The position numbers were made by a program, and so were the translations under genes. A stretch of 64,000 nt of DNA from JAVBMV01 sp031552145 (lineage in GTDB: Bacteria; Myxococcota; Myxococcia; Myxococcales; UBA5297), in the NCBI GenBank assembly GCA_031552145.1, contig JAVBMV010000007.1, forward strand, positions 186,001 to 250,000. Direction: 5' to 3'. Shown in pieces: positions 31,870-41,500 of the stretch (positions within the stretch are counted from its first letter, which is position 1; each line of letters opens with the position of its first letter). The notes beneath the pieces were generated by a model. The model searched no databases and was not told where the DNA came from. It was given only the letters and a program-made list of their open reading frames with translations.

Positions 31870-34230
31870 CTATTCCGCGGCGAGCGCCGCGTCGACGCAG
31901 GCCAGATCCCAGATGTGGATCATCTCGTCATCTTCGTTGTCACCCTTCCCCGTGGAGGAGAGCTTGATGGCGAGCGTCTCTCCATCGGCGCTGAAGGCGA
32001 AGTCGTAGAGCGCCGCGCTCCAATCCTTTGGATAGGTGAGGAAGCCCATGGGCTCCAGTGACGGGAAGGCCACGACATTCACGATTATGTCCGTGCCATT
32101 GATGTAGGACATGGCGAACCACTTCTTCGAAGGGGCGAGCGCGGGCGAAGGGCCGAGTGCCACCATGAGCGCGTGATCCCAGGTCGAAGGTCCCGCCAGC
32201 ATGGTGCCATCCGCCGTGTCGAAGAAACGATAGGAGATGCTCCCGCCCGTCAGGCTTCCGTCGCCGTCGTCGGAGGACTGATGGATCAGGATGGAGCCAT
32301 CGTGCGAGGGGATCATCGAGAGGCGATCGGTCGCCGAGAAGGGGCCGAAGGTGTGGCTCTTGACGATCGCGTCCGCCGCCGTGCTCCAGAGATCGATCTG
32401 AACCGCCTCGCCCGGAACGAGCTCGCTCTCGACGATGAGCGAATCTTCGAAGGTGCCTAGGATACGGGTGCCCTGCGATTGCGGCGGTGAGAGGCGCCGC
32501 ACGAAGGCGCCCGTGGCTGCGTCGAAGAGGGCATAGCTCCACCTGTTCTCCTCGGGATCCTCGCAGCTACCGAAGCAGGTGAGCACCACTCCGGTGCCAT
32601 CGTGGAGTACATAGAGATCGTCCGCCGCCTCGGGCACCGACCACTTGAGCGTTCTCGCTGGCCACGCATAGGCCTCTACGCCGCGGACATAGAGCGTCGC
32701 GCCATCGGGAGAGAAAGTGGCCGAGTAGCACTCGGTGAAGGGGGCAAGCTCGTTCCAGGTGGCGGTCTCGAAGACCCTGCAGCTGCTCGTCTCCATTTCT
32801 TGCAAGACGATGTACTTGCCGTCAGGTGAGTAGACGGGGTTTCTCATGCTGAGGATGCCCCCTGGCAGCACATGATCATTCGTCTCGCAGGAGAGCTTGC
32901 CCACGCAGGAGGTGAGCTCTCCGATGTCGAGCGGAGGCGCGTTGGAGGCGGGGGTGAGCACTTTCTTCGGCGCCGTCGGCGCGCCGCCGATCAAGGCCGT
33001 CACCGACACCTCGATCAAAGGCGGGACCAGCACCGAGAATCGGCCATCGGTCCCCGCGGTCCCTCCGCGCACGCCCGCGGGGGTCGCGACGAAGACCGAG
33101 CCGATGGTCCCCTCGCCGCTGCAGCCGACCAGCTTCCCCGTGATGACCGCGGGACAGGAGGGCAGCGAGAGGTCGCCGAAGTCATGCTCCGCTCCGCTCG
33201 GCAGCGCGGGGATGGTGCCCAGGACTGCGTCGGAGAGGAGATCGGCCGCCTTGAGCGGCACGCTGAAGTTAGCGGGCACGCGGAAGTTGAAACGACCATC
33301 CGCGCCCGTCAGGCCGGTGAACTGCCCTCCCGAGAGCCGCACGCCGCTCATGGGCTTGCCGCCACAGAGCAGCCGCCCCTTCACCGTCGCGCGCTCGGCG
33401 GGTAGGTCGAGGTTCCAGGGGGTGAAGTGGCGCACCTCGCCCACGTAGCGACCATCGACGAGCGTCGCCGCCCCCTCCTCCACCCAGAGCCCCTTCGCCT
33501 CGTCGAAATGCCACAGCGGGATCGAGGCCAGCTGCGAGGCGCCGCTGCCGAGCGTCGCCTCCATTCCTGTGGGTGTCGGGTAGTCGAGCCCCGCGGGTGT
33601 CGCCGAGTCGAGCGTGACGGTCGCTCCTTCGCCAGTCTCCAGCTCCACCGTGATGACGCCCACAGAGATGAGCGTCGACTCCGTGCCGTCGGCCCGCACC
33701 GCCGCGGGACCGCCGGGGAAGAGCGAGGCGAAGTTCTCATCGGCGGGATCGAGGTGGCGCGCCAGCACTGTCACCTCGCCCGAGAAGGAGGCGCCCGCGG
33801 CCTTGAACGCGTTGGGTTTGAAGCTCACCTTTGCGCCCGTCGAGAGCGTCAGCTCGCCGCCCGTGGTGTCTACTTTGTGCTCCTCGGGAGTGATGAGCGT
33901 CACCTGGAGCATCGTGGCGCCGCCCGCGATGGGGTTGGCGCTCTGGGCCGCCATGAGCATTCCGCGCTTCTTGGCGATCACGACGCACCGCTCCGCCGGC
34001 ACTTTCTGTGGGGGAAAGGCAAAGGTGCCGTCGGCCTGGCTCGTGGTGGTCGCGCCATGCGCGGTCAGCGTGGCCCCTGGGACGGGCGTATTGGCCTCGT
34101 CGACGACGACGCCCATGATCGTGGTGGAGATGGTCCCGCCCGACGCGCCCTCATCGTCGTCATCGGTCCCGGAAGAGCAGGCCGTCACGAAGGCCAGCGA
34201 CGCCACTATCGCAAACTTGTAATAACTCAT
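31870..34230 (-). CDS. Lipoprotein with carboxypeptidase-regulatory-like domains and a WD40-like beta-propeller
   Basis: A 786-aa protein. GGGAGGAAACAG directly before the ATG at 34230 decides the start and gives the lipoprotein signal MSYYKFAIVASLAFVTAC (lipid Cys18), then an Asp-rich linker. Residues about 33-90 (MGVVVDEANTPVPGATLTAHG...ADGTFAFP) are a carboxypeptidase-regulatory (CnaB-like) beta-sandwich; related segments recur (ATVKGRLLCGGKPMSGVRLSG...GADGRFNF, and the next GRFSVLV). Between the first two lies an Ig/ZU5-like stretch (ELTLSTGAKVSFKPNAF). The C-terminal half holds propeller blades marked YSPDGKYIVLQ, FSPDGATLYV and FSADGETLAI. A secreted binding or scaffold protein; ligand unknown. 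Confidence 0.78.
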   Translation of the reverse strand: MSYYKFAIVASLAFVTACSSGTDDDDEGASGGTISTTIMGVVVDEANTPVPGATLTAHGATTTSQADGTFAFPPQKVPAERCVVIAKKRGMLMAAQSANPIAGGATMLQVTLITPEEHKVDTTGGELTLSTGAKVSFKPNAFKAAGASFSGEVTVLARHLDPADENFASLFPGGPAAVRADGTESTLISVGVITVELETGEGATVTLDSATPAGLDYPTPTGMEATLGSGASQLASIPLWHFDEAKGLWVEEGAATLVDGRYVGEVRHFTPWNLDLPAERATVKGRLLCGGKPMSGVRLSGGQFTGLTGADGRFNFRVPANFSVPLKAADLLSDAVLGTIPALPSGAEHDFGDLSLPSCPAVITGKLVGCSGEGTIGSVFVATPAGVRGGTAGTDGRFSVLVPPLIEVSVTALIGGAPTAPKKVLTPASNAPPLDIGELTSCVGKLSCETNDHVLPGGILSMRNPVYSPDGKYIVLQEMETSSCRVFETATWNELAPFTECYSATFSPDGATLYVRGVEAYAWPARTLKWSVPEAADDLYVLHDGTGVVLTCFGSCEDPEENRWSYALFDAATGAFVRRLSPPQSQGTRILGTFEDSLIVESELVPGEAVQIDLWSTAADAIVKSHTFGPFSATDRLSMIPSHDGSILIHQSSDDGDGSLTGGSISYRFFDTADGTMLAGPSTWDHALMVALGPSPALAPSKKWFAMSYINGTDIIVNVVAFPSLEPMGFLTYPKDWSAALYDFAFSADGETLAIKLSSTGKGDNEDDEMIHIWDLACVDAALAAE

Positions 34231-34307
34231 CTGTTTCCTCCCATCTCTCATATCGAGAAGTGGCAGGAGAATAACAAAATGCAATCTATGGACGTTAAGG
34301 TTTTTTC

Positions 34308-36275
34308 TCAGCGCTGAAGGGCCTCGGAGGGCGGAGCGGGACAGCCGAGCGCGGCGCATGTGGCGCGCAGGAGCTCCAGCTCCTTTGCCCCCAAATGACC
34401 GTCCGCCCCCGCGACCGCGGCGAGTGAGGCGATGAGGAGCCGTCTGAGTCCATACGAGGTCTCGTCCAGCGCGCGAAAGGCCGCGCCGAGGGCCGCGGGG
34501 GTCAGCTCGCTGGCATCGCGGAGCGTGAGCCGTGTCTTCATCGTGCCGATCTGCTCGGCGCCGAGGGCGAAGGCGCGGGCGCGCTCCTCCTGGCTACCCC
34601 CCTCGGCGTGCGCCATGGCGGAGAGCAGCAGCTCCACCTCGCGCTCCACGCGCTCGACCTGGTCGAGCTTCTTGGTCGAGCGCACGGGGGGCTCCAGGTG
34701 GCGCCTCGCGATATGGGCGAGGGCGAGCTCGACGATGGTGACGGCGCCATCCCCATCAATGGCGCGTTGCAGGAGCGCGAGGAAGGCTTCGGGCGGGCGG
34801 GCGTCGTTTGCGCGCAGCGCCATCAGCGAGAGCTCGGCCACCTCGAGCCAGAGCTCCGAGGGTGTCGTGGCGAGCAGCGTGGAGGCTCGCTCCAGTGCTT
34901 TCGATTCGAGCTCCGTCAGCTCCGCGCCGACGGCGCCTTGCACATTCCCCGCCGCGCCCTCGCTCTGCTCGGCGGCGGCGATCAGCGCCAGGTAGAGTCC
35001 CGAGGCCCGCGCGGGATCGTGGGCCATCTCGATCAGCTCGGGGGCGAGCCGAGCCATGCGTTCGCGCGCCTTGGCGGGGTCGGGTGGCTCCAGCGAGGCG
35101 ATGGCGGCCACGAAGAGCCCCGGTGTCGCGGGCGCGCCACCCGCGAGTTGCTCGGGACCCACCCTAGGGCCCGAGTAGGTCGAATAGGCCGGCGCCGAGG
35201 GCGCGGAGCGCCGGGGCGCGTCGCGTTTCACCGCGCGTGCCGGCCGGACGCTGAAGTCGCCGTCGAAGGAGGGATCGATCGCCTTGATTCGCGCGCGCAG
35301 CGGCGGATGCGTCGCGAAGAGGCTAGTGCTCTCGCCCTCCGCCCCGGCCTCGAGCTTCGCCTGGGAGATGAGCAGGTGCGCCGCGGCGGAGGAGTGTGGA
35401 GAGCTGAGCGTGGAGCCCAGCCGCCCGATGGCGATGAGCGCGCCCGAGATCCCTTCTGGGTTCCGCGTGAATTGTACTGCCGAAGCGTCGGCCAGGTATT
35501 CGCGCTGCCTGCTGATGGCGGCCTGGATCAGGCGCCCGAAGAGATAGCCGATGGCGCCGATGAGCAGCATCGCCAGCGCGAAGAGCAGGATGGGAAGCCC
35601 TCCGCCCTTTTTCTTGCTCCGGCTCGAGCTGCTCCCTCCGAATTGCAGGACGAGCCTGCCGATCGTGATGAGGACAAAGATTCCGGCGAGCAGACTGATG
35701 AGCCGGATATTGAGCCGCATGTCGCCGTTGAGCACGTGGCTGAACTCGTGCGCGACGACGCCCTGCAACTGGTCGCGGTCGAGCGCGTCGAGGCAGCCCT
35801 GCGTCACGGCGATGGCGGCGTCGTCGGGGGAGTATCCCGCGGCGAAGGCGTTGATGCCCGGCTCCTTCAGCAAATAGATCTCGGGCACGCGGACACCCGA
35901 GGAGATGGCGATCTCTTCCACCACATTGATCAACCTGCGGTGCGATGGATCGGCGCTGTTGGGCGCCACCTTCACGCCGCCCAGCGACTCCGCCACCGCC
36001 CTGCCGCCGTGGCGCAGCGCGATGAGCTTCATCACCGTGCCCATCGCGATGAGCAGCACCGCTCCGGCCGCCACCTTGGCGAAGAGGCTCGGATCCCAGA
36101 GCGGCAGCTGCGAAAGCTCCCCCTGGCCGTTCTGCCCCTCGGACAAGACCCAGCGCAGGATCAGGACCAGCGCCAGATAGAGCGCCGAGGCAATCCCGGC
36201 GATGGCCGCGAAGTAGAGGAGGATCAGCCGGCTGGTGCGCCGGCGCGATCGCTCCTGGGCCTGGAAGAAATCCAT
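34308..36275 (-). CDS. M48-family membrane metalloprotease (HtpX-like) with C-terminal TerB-like domain
   Basis: A 655-aa protein. Membrane helices lie at about 18-42, 66-84, 200-220 and 235-258. The zinc site is HEFSH (176-180) with the third ligand in REYLADASAVQFTRNPEGISGAL. The HtpX family degrades misfolded membrane proteins. About 300 further residues follow: a low-complexity linker, a helical region, and an end (LLIASLAAVAGADGHLGAKELELLRATCAALG) resembling TerB/DjlA-like acidic domains. The ATG at 36275 gives MDFFQAQERS; the frame is open far upstream, but that part lies inside the Fe-S gene and is a shadow. It is 29 bp downstream of the Fe-S gene. Confidence 0.88.
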   Translation of the reverse strand: MDFFQAQERSRRRTSRLILLYFAAIAGIASALYLALVLILRWVLSEGQNGQGELSQLPLWDPSLFAKVAAGAVLLIAMGTVMKLIALRHGGRAVAESLGGVKVAPNSADPSHRRLINVVEEIAISSGVRVPEIYLLKEPGINAFAAGYSPDDAAIAVTQGCLDALDRDQLQGVVAHEFSHVLNGDMRLNIRLISLLAGIFVLITIGRLVLQFGGSSSSRSKKKGGGLPILLFALAMLLIGAIGYLFGRLIQAAISRQREYLADASAVQFTRNPEGISGALIAIGRLGSTLSSPHSSAAAHLLISQAKLEAGAEGESTSLFATHPPLRARIKAIDPSFDGDFSVRPARAVKRDAPRRSAPSAPAYSTYSGPRVGPEQLAGGAPATPGLFVAAIASLEPPDPAKARERMARLAPELIEMAHDPARASGLYLALIAAAEQSEGAAGNVQGAVGAELTELESKALERASTLLATTPSELWLEVAELSLMALRANDARPPEAFLALLQRAIDGDGAVTIVELALAHIARRHLEPPVRSTKKLDQVERVEREVELLLSAMAHAEGGSQEERARAFALGAEQIGTMKTRLTLRDASELTPAALGAAFRALDETSYGLRRLLIASLAAVAGADGHLGAKELELLRATCAALGCPAPPSEALQR

Positions 36276-36304
36276 CGTATTCCCCCGTAGCTCCTCGCCG
36301 CGGC

Positions 36305-38320
36305 CTAGCTCGCCGCGGGCGGCAGCGCGTCGGCCACGATCTCCGCAAGGTCGCGCACCTTGAGCTTCTCCTCCAGCCCCTTCTCGGCCGCGCCGTCGTT
36401 GAGCATGGTGAGGCAGAAGGGGCAGGCGGTGGCGACGGTGGAGGCGCCGCAGGCGGCGATCTCCTCGACGCGGTTCTGGTTGATGCGCGAGCCCAGGTGC
36501 TCTTCCATCCACATGCGCCCGCCGCCGGCGCCGCAGCAGAAGCCCTGCCGCTCGCTGCGCGGCAGCTCCACTGTCTTCAGGCCCGGCACGGCGTTGAGCG
36601 CGGCGCGCGGCGCCTCGTAGACCTCGTTGTGGCGCCCCAGGTAGCAGCTGTCGTGATAGGTGACTGTGCCCTTCGTCAGCGCCTCGAGCTCCGCCGTCGC
36701 CGCGAGCGGCAGGCGCTTCTCGGCGATGAGCTGCGCGATGAGCTCCGCGTGGTGGACCACCTCGAACTCGCCTCCGAACTGCGGGTACTCGTGCTTCATC
36801 GTGTTGAAGCAGTGGGGGCACTGGACCAGGATCTTCTTCACACCGTAGCCCTTGAAGGTCTCGATGTTGGTCTGGCAGAGCGTCTGGAAGAGCAGCTCGT
36901 TGCCCATGCGGCGCGCCGCCTCGCCGTTGCAGGTCTCCTCGTTGCCGAGGATCGCGAACTTGACCCCCGCGGCATTGAGGATGCGCACCAGCGCCTTGGA
37001 GACCTTCTTCTGCCGGTCGTCGAAGGCGCCCGCGCAGCCGACGAAGAAGAGATACTCGAAGGGCTCGCCATCCCCGCAGCGTGGCACATTCAGCCCCTCG
37101 GCCCAGGCATCGCGCGTGTTGGAGCCGAGGCCCCAGGGGTTCCCTTGGGTCTCCATCCCCTTGAAGACGCGTGTCACTTCTTGTGGGAAGCTCGACTCCA
37201 TCAGCGTCTGGTAGCGGCGCATCTCCATGAGGCGCGGCAGGTTCTCGATGAGCACCGGACAGGCCGTCTCGCACCAGCCACAGGTAGTGCAGGCCCAGAC
37301 GGTGTCACTCGAGACGTCGCCGCCGGTCAGCGTGGGGAGCTCCTCGGGCTTGCCCGCGAGCAGCGCCTTCGAGTTGTCGTAGAGGTGATGCTTGATGGTC
37401 TGATTGAGCACCTTGTGCGAGAGCGGCTTCCCCGTCACGTAGGTGGGGCAGTTGGTCTGGCAGCGGCCGCACTCGGTGCAGCTATAGGTGTCGAGCCCCA
37501 TCTTCCAGGTCAGCTCATTGGCCTTGGCCAGGCCGAAGCTCTCCGCCTCGGTGTTCTCCAGATCCAGCTTCGAGAGTTGACCAGAGGGGGTCAGCTTGCC
37601 GAAATAGACGTTGGGGAGCGCCGTGATCACATGGAAGTGCTTGCCATAGGGGAGGAAGTTGCCGAAGGTGAGGATGATGAGGATGTGAATCCAATAGCCC
37701 GTCGAGCTGATGGCGGAGAGCGCCCCGTCCGAGAGCTGCAGCGACTGGAAGAAGAGCCCCGCGGCCGAGGCGATGGGCAGATGGGCCAGGAAGGTGGCGC
37801 CGCCCGGCGCGCGCGCCAGGCTGCCGCCCTCGAACATCATGTCGGTGATCATGAGGCCGATGATGAAGCCCAGGATCAGATAGGCCTCCCAGCTCGCCGT
37901 CATCCGGTCGGGCTTGAAGAGCGCGCGCTTCACGATGAAGTAGACGGCCCCGATCAGCGCCAGCAGCAGCACCACGTCCTTCAGGAAGAGGTAGGCCTTG
38001 CCCAGGGGCTGCTCCTCTCCGAGGAGCGGTAGGTGGAAGTGGGCGCTGTAGCCCATGCCGAAGAGGGTGATGGTCCTCAGCGCCAGCACCAGGAAGGCGA
38101 CGAAGATGAGAATGTGCATGACGCCGGGAAGCCGCTCCTCGCGGTCGACCATGCGGCGCTGGCCCAGGCCGAAGCGCATGAGCAGCCCCAGCCGCTTCGA
38201 GGGCTCGTCGGTGCGGTTCTCTCCCTTCAGCTTCGTCAGGATCCGCAGGCGACCCTGGACTGTGTAAAGGAAGAAGGCGCCCGCCAGAAGCAGGAGAATC
38301 GAAATCGCGATAGGGCCCAT
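36305..38320 (-). CDS. Membrane Fe-S oxidoreductase (HdrD/GlpC-like, possibly ETF:quinone type)
   Basis: A 671-aa protein. The N-terminal third has several membrane helices (first at about 3-20; others at about 65-85, 110-130, 145-162, 205-225) like a heme/quinone-binding subunit. Two 4Fe-4S motifs follow: CTECGRCQTNCP and CTTCGWCETACP. Two CCG domains form the C-terminus (LFFVGCAGAFDDR...ETCNGE...CPHCFNTMKHEYP, and YHDSCYLGRHN...GFCCGAGGGRMWME...ACPFCLTML). This matches membrane Fe-S proteins that pass electrons from ETF or other donors to quinone. No etf gene is in the window. It precedes the M48 gene and diverges from giant lipoprotein B across 202 bp, in which I see no confident promoter. 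Confidence 0.85.
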   Translation of the reverse strand: MGPIAISILLLLAGAFFLYTVQGRLRILTKLKGENRTDEPSKRLGLLMRFGLGQRRMVDREERLPGVMHILIFVAFLVLALRTITLFGMGYSAHFHLPLLGEEQPLGKAYLFLKDVVLLLALIGAVYFIVKRALFKPDRMTASWEAYLILGFIIGLMITDMMFEGGSLARAPGGATFLAHLPIASAAGLFFQSLQLSDGALSAISSTGYWIHILIILTFGNFLPYGKHFHVITALPNVYFGKLTPSGQLSKLDLENTEAESFGLAKANELTWKMGLDTYSCTECGRCQTNCPTYVTGKPLSHKVLNQTIKHHLYDNSKALLAGKPEELPTLTGGDVSSDTVWACTTCGWCETACPVLIENLPRLMEMRRYQTLMESSFPQEVTRVFKGMETQGNPWGLGSNTRDAWAEGLNVPRCGDGEPFEYLFFVGCAGAFDDRQKKVSKALVRILNAAGVKFAILGNEETCNGEAARRMGNELLFQTLCQTNIETFKGYGVKKILVQCPHCFNTMKHEYPQFGGEFEVVHHAELIAQLIAEKRLPLAATAELEALTKGTVTYHDSCYLGRHNEVYEAPRAALNAVPGLKTVELPRSERQGFCCGAGGGRMWMEEHLGSRINQNRVEEIAACGASTVATACPFCLTMLNDGAAEKGLEEKLKVRDLAEIVADALPPAAS

Positions 38321-38522
38321 GGTTTCGGGTGGCTCCGTAGGTCAGAGAATCGGCGCGAGGTTACCGGAAAGGTCCGTCGCCGACTAGGGCTGGAGCGGCC
38401 AAAGCGAGCGAGCAAGCAGCGATTGCGGGCTCGCGCTTTCGCGGCAAAAAAACCCAGAAACGCCGGGAGAGGTCGACATTGAGAGAGGTGCGGCCCTGTA
38501 TGCCAAGGTCGGAGGAGAAGAG

Positions 38523-41500
38523 ATGCCTAGACACCTGATGATCTCCCTGCTGCTCTCGAGCGCGCTGCTCTTTGGCGCCTGCGATACGAACGAAGTCGAC
38601 CTCTCCAAGGACACGGGGCCCGACGCCGCGCCCGCGGCCGATGCCGACGTAGGACCCACCTGCGAAGCTCCCAAGCACGCCTGTGGCAAGTACTGCTGCG
38701 AGGCAGAAGAGCTCTGCTCCGAGAACGATACTTGTGTACCGAAGCCCTGCACCCCCGAGACGGCGCAGGAGATCTGTGCGCGTGTCGGCAGGTGCGGAAA
38801 GTTCCAGGAGGTCGATAGCTTCTGTGACCAGCTCGTCCAGGTCGACTGCGGCTGCCCCGACGGCAAGATCTGCAACCCCGCGACCCAGCGCTGTCAGCTC
38901 TGTCCCGCCGAGACGAAGGAGGAGTTCTGTGGGCGTATGAAAAAGAGCTGCGGCGAGGTGGAGGGTACCAACGATTGCGGCGACGCGCTCAGCTACGACT
39001 GCGGCAGCTGCGAGACAGGTACAGAGTGCGGCGAAGAGGGTGCCTGTGTCGAGTGTGCCTTTGTGAGTGACGAAGTGATCTGCGCGAACAATGGGAAAAA
39101 CTGTGGGCACATCACACTCCCTTATACGTGTGGACGCGCGAGACTCGTCGATTGCGGAGCCTGCGGCGCGGGGAGCGTCTGTGGCGACAATGTCTGCGGC
39201 TCTCCGCATGCGCCCGTCAACGATGGCTGCGAAGGGGCATATCCCCTGCAGTTCGGCGATGACGGCATCTCCGAGATCGACGTCAACCTCTCGCTCGCTC
39301 GAGACTCCGGCCCTCGTCACTGTTTGGTCGAGAGTCGCGACTGGGATGGCGTGCGATACTTCTGGTACAAGACCGAGTTCCACGGCAACGATATGGTCTT
39401 CAGGCTCGATGTGGAGGCGGGGACGTACTTGGAGATAGAGGCAGAGCCCAGCGCCTACGCGGTGGCGCCATCGCTCTACATCACCAAGGATTGTGAAGAC
39501 GAGCTGACCACCCTCGACTGCGCCTATTACAACACGTCCGGCCCCATGGTCTCGAAGCCGATCGATCCGACCATGATGCGGCACTTCGACGAAGGAGGCA
39601 GCTATTATCTGTGGGTCAAGGTAGACAGGATGGCCGTCATCGACAACCTTACCCTCAAGCTGCGGCGCACCGTCGTCCCGAGACCGGCAAACGATACCTG
39701 TGAATACGCAAAAGAGCTCACGATCCCCCAGAATGGGCTGATCATCGAGTCGAGCACCCTGGGCACCTTCAATACCGACGTCTATGGTTGTCCCGAAAAC
39801 ATCGGCGATCGCGACTCGTCGGGCGGAAGGCTTTTCTATAAGTTCCATGTGAGCACCCCCTCGGCGCTTCAATACACAATGTCGACTGTCACGGAGGAGA
39901 ACTACTTCTCCAAGAAGCTCTATTTCCCGCTCGTCTCTGTCCACAAGGCAAGTTGCGGCTCGCCCGATGCCCTCTCCTGTGCGCGATACAGGACGCAGGC
40001 GCGCGTGTTGCTCGATCCGAATCTTGAAGCGATCCCGTATCTGGAAGAGGGCGACTATCTGATCGTCGTCGGAGGGCAGGACCATGGGCGTGGGGCCTTC
40101 AGTCTCGAGCTGCAGCTGCGCGACGCGGTGAGCAACACCACCTGCCAGGCGGCGGAGGCGGTCGGATTTGCAGACGTTCAGGGTGTGCCCACCGCAACGA
40201 TCACGGGCAATACACGATATGGGCGAAACAGGCCCGAGGTTTCTTGCAGGACGGGCATGTGCGGTCGCCAGCTGAACTATGCGATTACCGTCCCCGCTGG
40301 GGCGCGCAAGTACCTTAATATCGCGGGTGACTTTGGCCTACTCGGCGTCGAGATGTGGGCTGACTGTCCCGGTACCGAGCAGCTGCTGTCGTTCATCCAG
40401 AGCCCTATGGAGGTTCGCTCGGGTCCGCTCGCGCCGGGGCGCACCTATTACCTCGACATCAATGGCGCGGGAGTCGACGAGCTGGCGTTCCTGGGGTTCG
40501 TCTTCGATCTAACGCTGCGAGATGTGCCGGCCGCACCGGTGAACGACAAGTGCGAGAACGCAATGGATTTGGGGGTCATGAGACCCAATGAGCCCTCGAG
40601 CCATATCGAGCTTGATATTGGTACGTTGGAGGGAGCGACGCGCGACCTGAAGGGAACTTCGGAGAAGGCCCTGGCGTCGCCCGGGGTGGACGTCGTCTAT
40701 AAGTTCAAGGTGGAAAATACCGTCGCCTTTAGAGCAAGAGTGACGAGCAGAGAGGATAGCTTGGCCGGCCCAACCCTGGTGCTGGTCCAGTCCGATGATT
40801 GCGCGCCTAACGTGGAGCTCGCCACTGGATACTACGCCGCAACCAGACTGCCGTTCAACGCGCGTGGCGATACGCTCTTCCTGCCGCGCAATCCGCTTTC
40901 ATCTATGCCAGGGGCTGCGCTCATGCCGGGCACCTACTACCTCTATGTGGTTGCTACGACGCCCGTCGAAGGGGCCTTCTATCTGGATCTCTCCGTTTAT
41001 GAGACGGAGGACGAGGTTATCAACGGCAAGCCCACCTCTGTGGTCAAGGGGCGCTCCTGCGCCAAGGCGGTTCAGATCCCAATCGACGCGGCAACGGGTA
41101 TTGGAACCATGCGCGCCGACACGGCAGGCGCCTTCGGAGTGGATAAAGCCCGCTCGCTCGACTGTATGTATATGTCGGCTGGCAGTACGCCGGATCTCTT
41201 CTTCAAGTTCACGGTTCCCGCCGGGGGGCAGCGTGATGCCGAGATCGTCGTCGCCCCAGATCGCTATTCTGGACAGGCTCCTATCATCTACTTGCGCACC
41301 GACTGTGCCAATCCGCTCACCGAATTCTCCTGTGAAACGGTGAGCAGCACCTATGCGCCGGCCAAGATCACGCCCAAGCGGCTCGCGGGTGGGGCGACCT
41401 ACTTCCTCGTGGTCGACTCGGTCCTTCACGCGTTGACCGATTCCTACGCCATTGAGATTAAACTCACGGCTTCTGCCGCGGCCCCCGCCAACGACAAGTG

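Noticed and set aside
36276..37274. The M48 protease frame stays open upstream for about 330 more codons
   Set aside because: This stretch lies in another frame of the Fe-S oxidoreductase gene, whose motifs are clear. The upstream translation is Arg/Gly/Ala-rich shadow sequence.
38321..38522. Sigma-70 promoter TCGACA (38473) / TGTATG (38497) before giant gene B
   Set aside because: The spacing is 18 bp but both boxes match poorly, and it is equally likely by chance. An ECF promoter would look different, so I leave the region without a promoter call.
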